A DNA stretch of 64,000 bases from Bettongia penicillata ogilbyi (Eukaryota; Chordata; Mammalia; Diprotodontia; Potoroidae), in assembly GCA_023548195.1 (NCBI GenBank), contig JAJHZJ010000416.1, positions 2,440,396 through 2,504,395 of the forward strand, read 5' to 3'. Positions 1 to 8,452 of this stretch are shown one piece after another. The position numbers and the translations under genes are program-made. Below the pieces are notes generated by a model that did not search any database, was not told the DNA's origin, and saw only the letters and a program-made list of their open reading frames with translations. Positions within the stretch are counted from its first letter, which is position 1. Every line of letters starts with the position of its first letter.

Positions 1-51
1 ACAGTTCACCTTTGGTAAGTCCCTTATGACTTCTCTTTACTGTTTACTTTT

Positions 52-1167
52 TCATGCTTCTTCTCTTTCTTGTGTTTGAAAGTCAAATTTTCTTTTTAGC
101 TCTGGTCTTTTCGTCAAGAATGCTTGAAAGTCCTCTGTTTCATTGAAAGACCATATTTTCCCCTGAAGTATTATACTCAGTTTTGCTGGGTAGGTGATTC
201 TTGATTTGAGTCCTAGTTCCTTTGACTTCTGGAATATCCTATTCCACGCCCTTTGATCCCTTAATGTAGAAGCTGCTAGATCTTGTGTTATCCTGATTGT
301 ATTTCCATAATACTGGAATTGTTTCTTTCTAGCTGCTTTCAATATTTTCTCCTTGACCTGAGAATTCTGGAATTTGGCCACAATGTTCCTAGGAGTTTCT
401 CTTTTTGGATCTCTTTCAGGCAGTGATCGATGGATTCCTTCAATACTTATTTTGCCTTCTGTTTCTAGAATCTCAGGGCAGTTTTCCTTGATAATTTTAT
501 GAAAGATGATGTCTAGGCTCTTTCTTTGATCATGGCTTTCAGGTAGTCCCATAATTTTTAAATTGTCTCTCCTGGATCTATTTTCCAGGTCAGTTGTTTT
601 TCCAATGAGATATTTCACATTATGTTCCATTTTTTCATTCTTTTGGTTTTGTTTTGTGATTTCTTGGTTTCTCAGACAGTCATTAGCCTCCATCTGTTCC
701 ATTCTAATTTTGAGAGAACTATTTTCTTCAGTGAGCTTTTGAACCTCTTTTTCCATTTGGCTAATTCTGCTTTTGAAAGCATTCTTCTCCTCCTTGGCTT
801 TTTGATCCTCTTTTGCCAATTGAGTGAGCCTATTTTTCAAGGTGTTATTGTCTTCAGCATTTTTTTGGATCTCTTTTAACAAGTTGTTGACCCGTTTTTC
901 ATGCTTTTCTTGCATCTCTCTCATTTCTCTTCCCAGTTTTTCCTCCACCTGTCTAACTTGATTTTCAAAATTCTTTTTGAGCTCTTCCATGGCCTGAGCC
1001 CACCCGATATCCCCCTGGGATGTCTGGCATGCAGATGCCCCGACCTCCACATCTTTCCCTGATGGCAAGCATTGTTCCTCCCCATCGGAAATGAAAGGAG
1101 GAAACATCATCTGTTCCCCAAGAAAGTAGCTTTCTATTGTCTTATTTTTCTTCCCTTTTCTGGGCAT
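52..1167 (-). CDS. LINE-1 ORF1 protein (RNA-binding nucleic-acid chaperone)
   Basis: This is an uninterrupted 371-codon frame ending in TGA. The family product is a trimeric RNA-binding chaperone that coats L1 RNA in cytoplasmic ribonucleoprotein particles and is needed for retrotransposition. Visible layout: a basic N-terminus (MPRKGKKNKT), an acidic and cysteine-containing linker to about residue 57, a long heptad coiled coil at about 58-185, then the conserved junction LENRSRRDNLKIMGLPE at about 194-210 that opens the RRM-like domain (to about 290). A C-terminal domain follows (about 291-355; ITQDLAAST, RAWNRIFQ, YPAKL). The coiled coil shows a 21-residue period from about residue 87 to 160. 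The start has A at -3 and lies about 650 bp from the element's 5' end, as expected for L1 ORF1. The length is close to other mammalian ORF1 proteins. I see no frameshift or internal stop. Confidence 0.92.
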   Translation of the reverse strand: MPRKGKKNKTIESYFLGEQMMFPPFISDGEEQCLPSGKDVEVGASACQTSQGDIGWAQAMEELKKNFENQVRQVEEKLGREMREMQEKHEKRVNNLLKEIQKNAEDNNTLKNRLTQLAKEDQKAKEEKNAFKSRISQMEKEVQKLTEENSSLKIRMEQMEANDCLRNQEITKQNQKNEKMEHNVKYLIGKTTDLENRSRRDNLKIMGLPESHDQRKSLDIIFHKIIKENCPEILETEGKISIEGIHRSLPERDPKRETPRNIVAKFQNSQVKEKILKAARKKQFQYYGNTIRITQDLAASTLRDQRAWNRIFQKSKELGLKSRITYPAKLSIILQGKIWSFNETEDFQAFLTKRPELKRKFDFQTQEREEA

Positions 1168-1821
1168 TTTCCCAGCCAGTTACTTGACTTCTGAGATTCC
1201 TCTCCACCCCTGCCTAGATCTGTCCAGCTAGTGCTTGGGGTCTGAGATTCAAATGCTGCTCCCCAGCCTCAGGGCTTTCTGTGGCAGGCGTGGCTGCTAT
1301 TCAATGTGAGCTTAAGTTCTGGTGCTCAGGTGGGGGCAGGGCCACCTCCCAGGCTCAGTTACCTCAGGGGGTTTATGCAGAGACCTTCAACAATGGAGCT
1401 CCTGCCTGCTTGGGGAGCCCCTGGCCGCCACTGCCTCTGCCTCCCGAGGCGTCCCGAGTCACGGAGACACCCCACTCCCCTCTCGGCCAGCCCAGAAGTC
1501 TGTCTCACTGACTTGTAGCGCCTGTGGGTGGAGGGATCTTTGTGGCCACCGGAGGTTCCATCCCTGAAGCCTGCTCGGATCTCCTCCTCTGGGGCCATGC
1601 AGCCAGGGCAGTGCAGGGGTGGGCTCCGTGTCCGGGGCATGACAGACCCCTGGGGACAGCTTTCCAGGGCTCTCTGGAATGGAAATCTCTTCCACTGTGT
1701 TTCTGCATGGATTGCTCTGCTCCAGAATTTGTGGGGAGTTCTTTTTACAGACAATTTCTGGGCTGTGGGTTTGGAGCTAGCATACGTGAATCTTTCTACT
1801 CTGCCATCTCGGCTCTTCCCC
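1168..1821 (-). promoter_or_regulatory. LINE-1 5' UTR / internal promoter
   Basis: This is the 654-bp region between the element's 5' end and the ORF1 start. It is clearly GC-richer and richer in CpG than the surrounding DNA (for example around 1430-1650), as expected for an L1 internal RNA polymerase II promoter and methylation target. Open frames run through it on both strands (sense 1853-1359; antisense 1524-1850 and 1528-1872), but no known protein is recognised. Promoter activity is inferred from the L1 family, not shown by the sequence. Confidence 0.75.
1803..1812 (-). promoter_or_regulatory. YY1-like site at the LINE-1 5' end
   Basis: On the minus strand the bases CCGAGATGGC lie about 10-19 nt from the inferred element start. 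In human L1 a YY1 site with core AAGATGGC at about +12 to +21 positions transcription start. This site has the same core and spacing, with G instead of A before the core. The role is inferred from that parallel. Confidence 0.45.
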
Positions 1822-1990
1822 TGTCCTTCATTCTTGAAGAGGACCAGTGACATCAGGAGGGTGATGTCTTAACTTGCACATGAATTGGATTCAAGGGCTG
1901 TGCAAAGTCATCAGCCTCACTCTCTCTTCCAGAGTCATCAGGGTCTAGTGGCAAGACAAAATCAGAATGACTGGAGGTGGCCCATGGTAC
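1822..1990 (+). mobile_element. SINE fragment abutting the LINE-1 (WALLSI-like)
   Basis: From TGTCCTTCATTCTTGAAGAG onward this matches, with divergence, the better-preserved copy at 49712-49966: shared ATGACTTGCAC-type motif, CTCACT..TCCAGAG.CATC, and AGAATGACTGGAG. It begins exactly where the L1 ends, which suggests the L1 inserted near the 5' end of this SINE. The other half would lie beyond base 1. Confidence 0.6.
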
Positions 1991-2610
1991 ACTAGGTGAC
2001 CTTGGCTTTAAAGAATCAGGATGAACAAAGGAGAGCTGAATTAATGTTACATAGGCTAAACTCTATGTTTCTCTACAACTGAATAAAATCAGGATTTTTT
2101 GGTGGGGGGGGGGAGTGGTGGGGCAAAATCAATCATGATTTGGTGAATGGTAAAGGAACAGTAAGAGAGAGAGAAGCTGGAGATGCTCACCTACCTACCC
2201 AGTCTGCATGTGAGCAGACAAGGAATAGTAATTCCTTCAGTTTCTCAGCAAGTATATGGGGCTGTAGGAGAGCAGGGTAAAACTTGATTGGAGGGACTAG
2301 AGTGGGGGAATTAAAGTGAGTGTCATTTTCTTAGGGGCAATGATAGGGAACCAGTAAAGAACAAGATGAATAAAATGGGCCTCCAAATGGATTTTGTCTG
2401 CGGAGTGGGAGGTATGGGCACAATAAGAGGGCACTACTTCTCCAAGTAAGGACAGTGATTCATTGGATAGCATCAGAATTTAAAAGAAAAGATGTATGAG
2501 TTCATGGGGGAAGCCATTCTGAGTGGTCAGGAGGGCAAAGATGCTAGGATATGCTGGCCACAAAACAATGAAAGATCCTGGTAAGGGAAAGTTGTAAGAT
2601 TAGATATCAT
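1991..2610. other. no recognised feature
   Basis: This is mostly unique-looking DNA. A G10 run sits at 2104-2113 and a purine-rich patch near 2161-2180. No open frame or repeat that I recognise. Confidence 0.4.
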
Positions 2611-2735
2611 GACGTATCATGTGTATCCTCTATCAGATTGCTTGCTGTCTTGGGGAGGCAGGGAGAAGAGGGATGGAGGGAGGGAAAAAAATTTGAAATT
2701 CAAAATCTCATAAAAGTGAATGTTGAAAACTAAAC
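2611..2735 (+). mobile_element. LINE-1 3' tail fragment
   Basis: The pattern ATTGCTTGCTGTCTTGGGGA, then a G/A-rich stretch, then TTTGAAATTCAAAATCTCAT, resembles the end of the L1 3' UTR at 15615-15705 in this window. Only the 3' terminus is present, as in a heavily 5'-truncated insertion. Confidence 0.6.
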
Positions 2736-2871
2736 AACAAAACAGGGCAGTTCCCACAGTACATCACAACTTCCTTAAAGAATTGAAAGTTTTAGAAGGT
2801 AGAGGATAAGGCTACAAGAAAAATAAAATCACTAGAAAAATGCACATGGGGACAGGAAAGACATGAGATCT

Positions 2872-2892
2872 AAAATAAATAAATAAATAAAT
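2872..2892 (+). repeat. (AAAT)n microsatellite
   Basis: About five AAAT units, followed by looser A-rich copies to about 2930. Confidence 0.85.
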
Positions 2893-2944
2893 GAGTGAAC
2901 AGACAAATAAATGAAACAAAAAAATGAAATAGAAATGGGGATAA

Positions 2945-3065
2945 AGGAGGACCTCAGTTTCCTCATCTGTGAAATGAAAAAAAATTTCCTTACCTACTCC
3001 CAGCATTATTTTGAGGATCCGATAAGACAATGTGACAATACCAGGAAGAGTATTACACAAATGGA
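2945..3065 (+). mobile_element. MIR-type CORE-SINE fragment
   Basis: Contains CCTCAGTTTCCTCATCTGTG followed by the diverged 3' half (TTATTTTGAGGATCCGATAA), the standard MIR/CORE order. Confidence 0.7.
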
Positions 3066-3750
3066 AGTGATTATTGCTACTATTTTTCCATTTTGGTTAA
3101 GAAAAGTGGTTTTACAACTTTTTATTGAGTAGGAAGTCCCATTGTGTTCAGTATGGGAATGAAGCTCAGAATTTCATATTCTATTCATATTTGTAGGTCA
3201 TAACACAAGGGTGGCATGTTTTCTAAAGGGACATTTAATAGACTTGGGAGGAAAGATCAGAAGAATTAAATCCAAGTAAGTTGGCCATGCCAAGGGGAGA
3301 CAGACAGGATGCAAATGGTGATGAGAGCTCATGTTGGAGGCAGAATGGTTTAGAAGATTTCAAGGGACTTTAACTTAGAAGGAGAATAGTGACCCTTAAA
3401 AAAGGGAGAATTATGAAGTATCTGGAAAGAGAGGCAGAAGCTCCTGGAGGTAGGGTTTCTCCTCGGGGGAATCATGGCAGTAGCCTGTCCTTAGGGCATG
3501 ATGAGTACAGGGATTTTTGAGACTTCTCATTCCCATCAACCCCAATATTGACATGAATAAGGCCAGACTAGAAAGACAAAAGAAGTCACAAAGGGGCAGC
3601 TTTTTATGTGGGTGGATGGAGGGAGGGAGGTAGAAGGGCTGTGTACTTGTTGATTGTTTCAGGAGCCCCAGGTCTCTTTTATTCCCTGACCCAATTGCTT
3701 CCAATCACTTCTTTACACCAATAATGAGAGGATTTCATCCTACCTTAGTG
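3066..3750. other. no recognised feature
   Basis: Unique-looking DNA. The open frames here (up to 97 codons, minus strand 3704-3411) have no recognisable domain or coding signature. Confidence 0.4.
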
Positions 3751-3830
3751 ATAGCCCTAGAGAGAAGGTCACTTAACCTCTCTAGGACTCAGTTTCCTCA
3801 TCTGTAAAGGAGCTGTGATCCTATGAATTA
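3751..3830 (+). mobile_element. MIR fragment
   Basis: GTCACTTAACCTCTCTAGGA then CTCAGTTTCCTCATCTGTAA is the central MIR region. Confidence 0.7.
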
Positions 3831-4105
3831 AAGGAAACTGGACGAAGTAGAAAAAGTAAAAGTTGATTGAAGGTAAGAACTTAGGACTGGGTGGGAGGTG
3901 GTGGGTTGGAATAACATCAAAGGGAACTTGGATATTGGCCTCATAATTTTCCAGGTAACTATTTTTTTGTTCTTCTCAGGGAGGAGGGAGTTAAAAGTAA
4001 GAGAGATTGGAAAGTGATTAGATACTGAATATTCTGGAGCAGGGAGGAACTTTTGTTTCCTGCCTCTAGGGTCTGAAAATTTAATTCTCACAAGGGTTTT
4101 TTGTG

Positions 4106-4195
4106 ATTTGGCAGGGAGATTTGAGGCAATTGGGATTTGAGGCCCAGGATCACACAATTGGTGTCAGAGGCCAGATTTGAAACAGTTCCTAACAG
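4106..4195 (-). mobile_element. CORE-SINE fragment
   Basis: GGATCACACAATTGGTGTCA and AGAGGCCAGATTTGAA match the reverse-orientation body of marsupial CORE-SINEs. Both ends are lost. Confidence 0.55.
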
Positions 4196-4540
4196 GTTAG
4201 TCTATGACTATCCCTAAGAGTATTTGCATTTTACTAGACGATACCTGAAGGGAAGTATAATATAATCTACAAAAAGTGCTCACTCTCCACTTCTGGTTCA
4301 CTTTCTGGTATACTCCACCAACACATTAGCTGCCTGCTCCCTGGGAATGGCTCCTCCCTGAGGATGACTGCAAGTCTCCCCCTGGACTATGCCTTACGAA
4401 AATAACCAACTCTACATCCCCCTGCCCTGTAACCCTTTATGTTTTGTCAGTCCTTGAGAGGAGAAACTAATCATTTTATTTTAATGTCAATGTATGTGGT
4501 TAGCATGATGTCAGACACATAGGAGTTCTTATTAAAAATG
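4196..4540. other. no recognised feature
   Basis: Unique-looking DNA leading into the tetranucleotide array. No repeat or gene seen. Confidence 0.4.
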
Positions 4541-4560
4541 GATCTATCTATCCATCTATC

Positions 4561-4612
<52 letters not shown>

Positions 4613-4613
4613 G

Positions 4614-4674
<61 letters not shown>

Positions 4675-4690
4675 TTATCTAATCTATCTG
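4541..4690 (+). repeat. (ATCT)n tetranucleotide microsatellite
   Basis: About 150 bp of nearly uninterrupted ATCT (GATA on the other strand), broken by rare CTGT, ATTT and AATC variants. It is long enough to be length-polymorphic. A small degenerate cluster of the same unit lies at 4985-5012. Confidence 0.95.
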
Positions 4691-5140
4691 TAAGGTTAAT
4701 GGGATAGAAGATCTTCCCAGCCCATTAATAGGCCTCACATGGAGCCCTGGCTCAGAGCTAATTAGGGTCTGGACCACAAGGATTCCCATACCTTCCCAAT
4801 TAAGTGCTGATTTCAAAACTTCTTGGCACTAAGCCAATCAAGTGCTGAGTCTTTGATTGGAAACAGTATATATTGTATTGCTTGGGTGGGCGGGGGGAAG
4901 GTGTAGGAGAGAGAAGCAGGCCAACATGGAGATAGCACGTATGTTCATAGCAGCTACTATGGGTATCACATTGGTGTTACTTTATCAATCCATCTATCAG
5001 TCTATCTACTGGTAAAATTTCAGGTACATTACACTTGGGTGGAAAAGCTGGGAGTAGGACAGGGAGGCTTCTTGGAGTACTTCAGTCAATGACCCTTACT
5101 CTACTAAGGTTGACCCTGCTCTGGGATCTCATTCTAGATT
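4691..5140. other. no recognised feature
   Basis: Unique-looking DNA with a minor GATA/TATC echo at 4985-5012. Confidence 0.35.
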
Positions 5141-5145
5141 GGTTG

Positions 5146-5960
5146 GCTTATTTTAACAAATAAAGCATCTGCTGTGTGCATAACATGGTGGTAAGGGCTA
5201 GAAAGGCAAAAAGAGGTTTTTATTCTACTAGCCAGAGCGTCTGTTTTTGACCTTTTTGTGTCATGGACCCTTATGGAAGTTAGGTGAAGCCTATGTATCT
5301 TGTCTCAGAAAATAATTTTAAATGAATAAAATAAACAGGGTCACAACAGAAACCTGTCATGTTGAAATATAGTTATCAATATGTTTTAAAAAATTAAGTT
5401 CCTGGAACATAGTTTAAATAGGAGAATACAACATGTGCACAGATAAACAAGAACTAAGTGTATTCAAAGTGATTTCCCAAGAGATAGAGCACTCCTGATT
5501 GGGCAAATCAGTAAAGACCCTGGGTAGAAAGTGGCACATAAACTGTGCTCTGAAGGAAGCTAGTAACTTTAGGAGGCAGAGATAAAGGAGAATTTTATTC
5601 TGGATGTAGGGGACCACCTCTGCAAGTGTCTGGAGGCAGGAGCTGGAATGAGGTGTATGGGGATGGTTAGCCCATTTAACTGGCATGAAGGGTATAGGAA
5701 GCAAGTCCTGTAAAATAAGATTGAAAAGGTAGATGAGGACCAAACTGTGGAAGGCTGTAAATGCCACACTGCCCAGAGGCAATAGGGAAACATTTTGAAC
5801 AGGGAGTGATGTGGTCAGATTGGTGCTTAGTAATACTCATTTGACACCTGTGTAAAGGATGACTTGGAAGTCGGAAGCAACCAGAAACAGGTGATCAATA
5901 AGGAAGCAGCTGCAATCATCTAGGGGAGAGGTGAAGGTCACCTGCCCCAAGGTCAAGCCT
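5146..5960 (-). mobile_element. L2 LINE fragment, interrupted by a hAT element
   Basis: The two parts are 5146-5232 and 5425-5960. The first contains the antisense L2 3' end (AACAAATAAAGCATCTGCTG). The second contains antisense L2 ORF2-end phrases (CTGAAGGAAGCTAGTAACTT, TGGAAGGCTGTAAATGCC, AACAGGGAGTGATGTGGTCA) in the order seen in other L2 copies here. The middle is the hAT insertion 5233-5424. Confidence 0.6.
5233..5424 (-). mobile_element. short hAT-like DNA transposon (MITE)
   Basis: The reverse complement is related along its whole length to the element at 46947-47127: the TTGACC..GTGTCATGGACCC end, the central AAATAATTTT region, and GTTATCAATATGTTTTAAA near the other end. Its terminal inverted repeats are decayed and I find no clear 8-bp target duplication. 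Confidence 0.5.
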
Positions 5961-6139
5961 GAGTGAAAGGGGGGAATGAAACATAAATGAGGTATGTCAT
6001 ACTCCCCACCCTAGATTTTGGTTTGAGGTTCCCAAAGAAATCTTAATTTTCTTCAGGAATTTGCTATTGCTTCGGGGTGGGGTTGGGAATGGGATTGTCT
6101 AATATTCTCAATAATGAAAAAAACAAACCCTGGGACATC
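5961..6139. other. no recognised feature
   Basis: Unique-looking DNA between the L2 copy and the next block. Confidence 0.35.
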
Positions 6140-6640
6140 TCAGCACGCTGGCAGGAAGTCAGTAAAAATGTCTTTAAAAGGATGTGAAACCCTAGAAGGA
6201 ACAAGCCTGCCCTAATTTTCAAGACCCAGATCATGGCTGCTTTGAAAGGCGAGCAAGGGCAGCCCGGTGTCAGCCAGAGTTGGAAGGAGAGAGGATGGGA
6301 CATCAATCAAGTGGGGAAGCTCCCTGACCTCCTCCAGGAGTGTGGCTTCCTCCTTTAGTCATGCCCCTAGGAAGCATAAATAAAGCTTGCTTCAGGTTTA
6401 ATCATTATCATCAGCCAGAGGGTAATTTATGTCTCCGTCGTGGCCTCAGCCAGTGCCTGGAGAGCTGAAGCACCTGAACCTCCTGCTCCCCAATGGGGCC
6501 ATGGCCAAGCTTGGAGAGGCCTGACTGGGGCAGAGTGCCTGATGGTTAGGAGGCTACCCCAGGCTCCACAGCCAGGTCTCTGCAGCCTTGGCCTTTGGTG
6601 TTTCTATTGACTCTAACTGGAGGGTATAAATTGGGCTCCT
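6140..6640. other. repeat-free block, candidate conserved noncoding element
   Basis: This 500-bp stretch has no recognised transposon, balanced composition and retained CpG (for example GTCTCCGTCGTGGCC near 6431). It contains AT-rich words such as GTTTAATCATTATCATCAGC. No splice-flanked open frame is evident. Conservation is a guess from texture only. Confidence 0.25.
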
Positions 6641-7295
6641 TTTTGTAACAAGGATTTGGTCACTTGGGGAATTGGAGACTCCAGTTGTGGAATCTAGCTC
6701 CCATCAGCAATGGATGTGCCTTAACTGGGGCATTCTCTCCTCCAGCCTCTCAAGAAGAGGTGGTAGTGTTGGGGGCGGGGGAGGATTTGCTTTCAATGGA
6801 TATTTATGAAGTTGCTGGTGTTGAAATTGTCTTTTCCCCTCTACTCTCTCAGAAAAGAAACTGCTTTGATTCAAGCACAAAGTAACCCAAGATGGTTCTT
6901 GTTTCCTAAGAAGGATTGTTGGGGACAGAGGAACAACTGTGGCACTGATTTTTCTTTCTTTTGTTAATTTTTTTTGGACGGGGGTGGGGGGGCGGGAAGG
7001 GAGGGTATCATTTGGTGGAAGTGGCAGGACAGCCGTGCCTCCCATTTCCTCCTGAATTTTCTTTGTCCCCAGGGGTGTTGACAGGATAATGGTATTTTAA
7101 CACTGGCACATCTGGCTGGGGGTGGGGGAGAGGGAAGGGGGCAGGGAAAAAGAGTTGCTAGGCTGTGAAGCTGAGGTATAACTGGATGAGTAACTCTGCA
7201 GAGCTAACCTCAGACTTGTTCTATAAACAAACCAAGACAGGAAGTTAGGGCCAGAGGCTCAGGGCCTGACCTGGGGTCAGGTATGTTTACAAATA
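6641..7295. other. no recognised feature (G-rich patches)
   Basis: Unique-looking DNA with G-rich patches at 6768-6782, 6978-7005 and 7120-7145. No gene or transposon recognised. Confidence 0.35.
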
Positions 7296-7515
7296 CACCA
7301 AGAAACATGCACATACAGGTATACATATGTACAGTGCATATATGTGCATAATGCACAAAATAGAAACGTATACACATTTATAGGCATATGGTATGTATAT
7401 GTAGGTATAAATATATGCACATTCATGTCAGTGTATGTAGGTATATATGTATGTATACATAGACATGTGTATAAATATGTGTATATTTACATACATGTAC
7501 ACGTATATGTGATTT
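7296..7515. repeat. degenerate TA/TG/CA-rich simple repeat
   Basis: Alternating purine-pyrimidine words (ATGTATAC, ACATATGT, GTGTATAA) over about 220 bp. The 75-codon frame here (7344-7571) is low complexity and not credited. Confidence 0.75.
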
Positions 7516-7519
7516 TTTC

Positions 7520-7642
7520 CTTCATTGTTGCATTTTTTGTCCTTATAGATGTAGCTCAACAATCTGGTTAAGGTGGAAGGCCCATCCTGTCAGGCAGGCA
7601 AATCAGCTGCCTTAGTGTTCAGGTTACTACAAGTATGAAAAT
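7520..7642 (+). repeat. local paralogous segment, copy 1
   Basis: This 123-bp segment is alignable along its whole length to 8331-8452, with roughly 80% identity by eye and one single-base gap. Shared blocks include AGATGTAGCTCA, GGTGGAAGGCCCATCCTGTC and TCAGGTTACTA. Flanking DNA is not similar. I do not recognise it as a known repeat family. Confidence 0.8.
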
Positions 7643-7779
7643 ATACATTTATACGTACGTGTGTGTATATACACATATATGACTGAACAAAGCTTTAACT
7701 TTACATTAACTCAGAGGTACCATGCATTCTTAGACAATTAGGAGCCCCTTGAAATGAACATTCCAAAAAACATGGTAGT
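7643..7779. other. short TA/TG-rich stretch and unique DNA
   Basis: 7645-7680 is TACGTACGTGTGTGTATATA-like simple sequence. The rest is unremarkable. Confidence 0.4.
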
Positions 7780-8330
7780 GTTTTGCAAATCCTTTGCTCA
7801 GGAGTCGGGTTCGGGAAAAGTGAAAAGTGTATAATGCCAATCTTTAACCTTCTTTCTCATTTATTGCCCAGGTTTAATCCATCTAATGGAAGGAAGTTGA
7901 CATTTTGACTTTTTGGACTTTTGGTTTGCTTGCTTGCTGGTTTAAGCCGCTGGCATATTGGGGGCCGCCTTTTCTTTTCAGTACACTCCCTGCCCCTTCG
8001 GCTGATCCAATTCTCCTGTGTGTGTGGGCTGCAAGATGAATCGGGCCTATTTTCTGCTTGGCTAATATGCAAGCAAGTCCACCTTGTCTCTTTAACTTGT
8101 CCTCAGACAGGTCAATGGGTTTGAACCCTCAGTAGCTTGGCATCAATTTCCTTTGGAGCAAGCAGGTGAGGGATTCTGGGCCACATCACCCCAAATGAAC
8201 TAGCCTCCCTCTGCTTGAGAGGCTCTTCATCTTGTTGATAGATATGCCCATTTGCATTGATCTGGCTGGCTTTTGCTTTCCCTGTCCCCTGGGGTCTCTC
8301 CACACCACTTCTACGGTGTTTGGGAACTCC
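7780..8330. other. repeat-free block, candidate conserved noncoding element
   Basis: No transposon signature over 550 bp. It keeps CpGs (GGAGTCGGGTTCGGGAAAAG near 7802; TTAAGCCGCTGGC near 7943; GGGGGCCGCC near 7959) and has mixed composition. Open frames of 67-81 codons on both strands lack coding signatures. Possible regulatory DNA; inference only. Confidence 0.25.
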
Positions 8331-8452
8331 CTTCACTGCTGCATCCTTTGCCCTCACAGATGTAGCTCAGCAGACCAGTAGAGGTGGAAGGCCCATCCTG
8401 TCCTGAAGCCAGATCAACTGCCTTAGTATCAGGTTACTAGAAGTAGGAAAAT
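8331..8452 (+). repeat. local paralogous segment, copy 2
   Basis: Partner of 7520-7642 in the same orientation, about 811 bp downstream. Most differences are transitions, often T in copy 1 against C here, so copy 2 may be nearer the ancestral state. Confidence 0.8.

Larger units (their letters stand above)
1..1821 (-). mobile_element. LINE-1 retrotransposon, 5' portion (marsupial type)
   Basis: Read on the minus strand, the element starts near 1821, runs through a GC-rich 5' UTR of about 650 bp, then an intact ORF1 (1167-52), and leaves the window before ORF2. The first bases on the minus strand (a purine-rich GGGGAAGAG followed by GAGATGGC) match the start I recall for marsupial L1s. A complete 5' end is uncommon, because most L1 insertions are 5'-truncated. 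With the intact ORF1 it suggests a fairly young copy. Whether ORF2 is intact cannot be seen. Confidence 0.9.

Noticed and set aside
622..879. 85-codon plus-strand frame
   Set aside because: Antisense shadow of the L1 ORF1 coiled coil.
4541..4690. Spaced repeat array resembling a CRISPR
   Set aside because: Continuous tetranucleotide repeat with no unique spacers, in a vertebrate genome.
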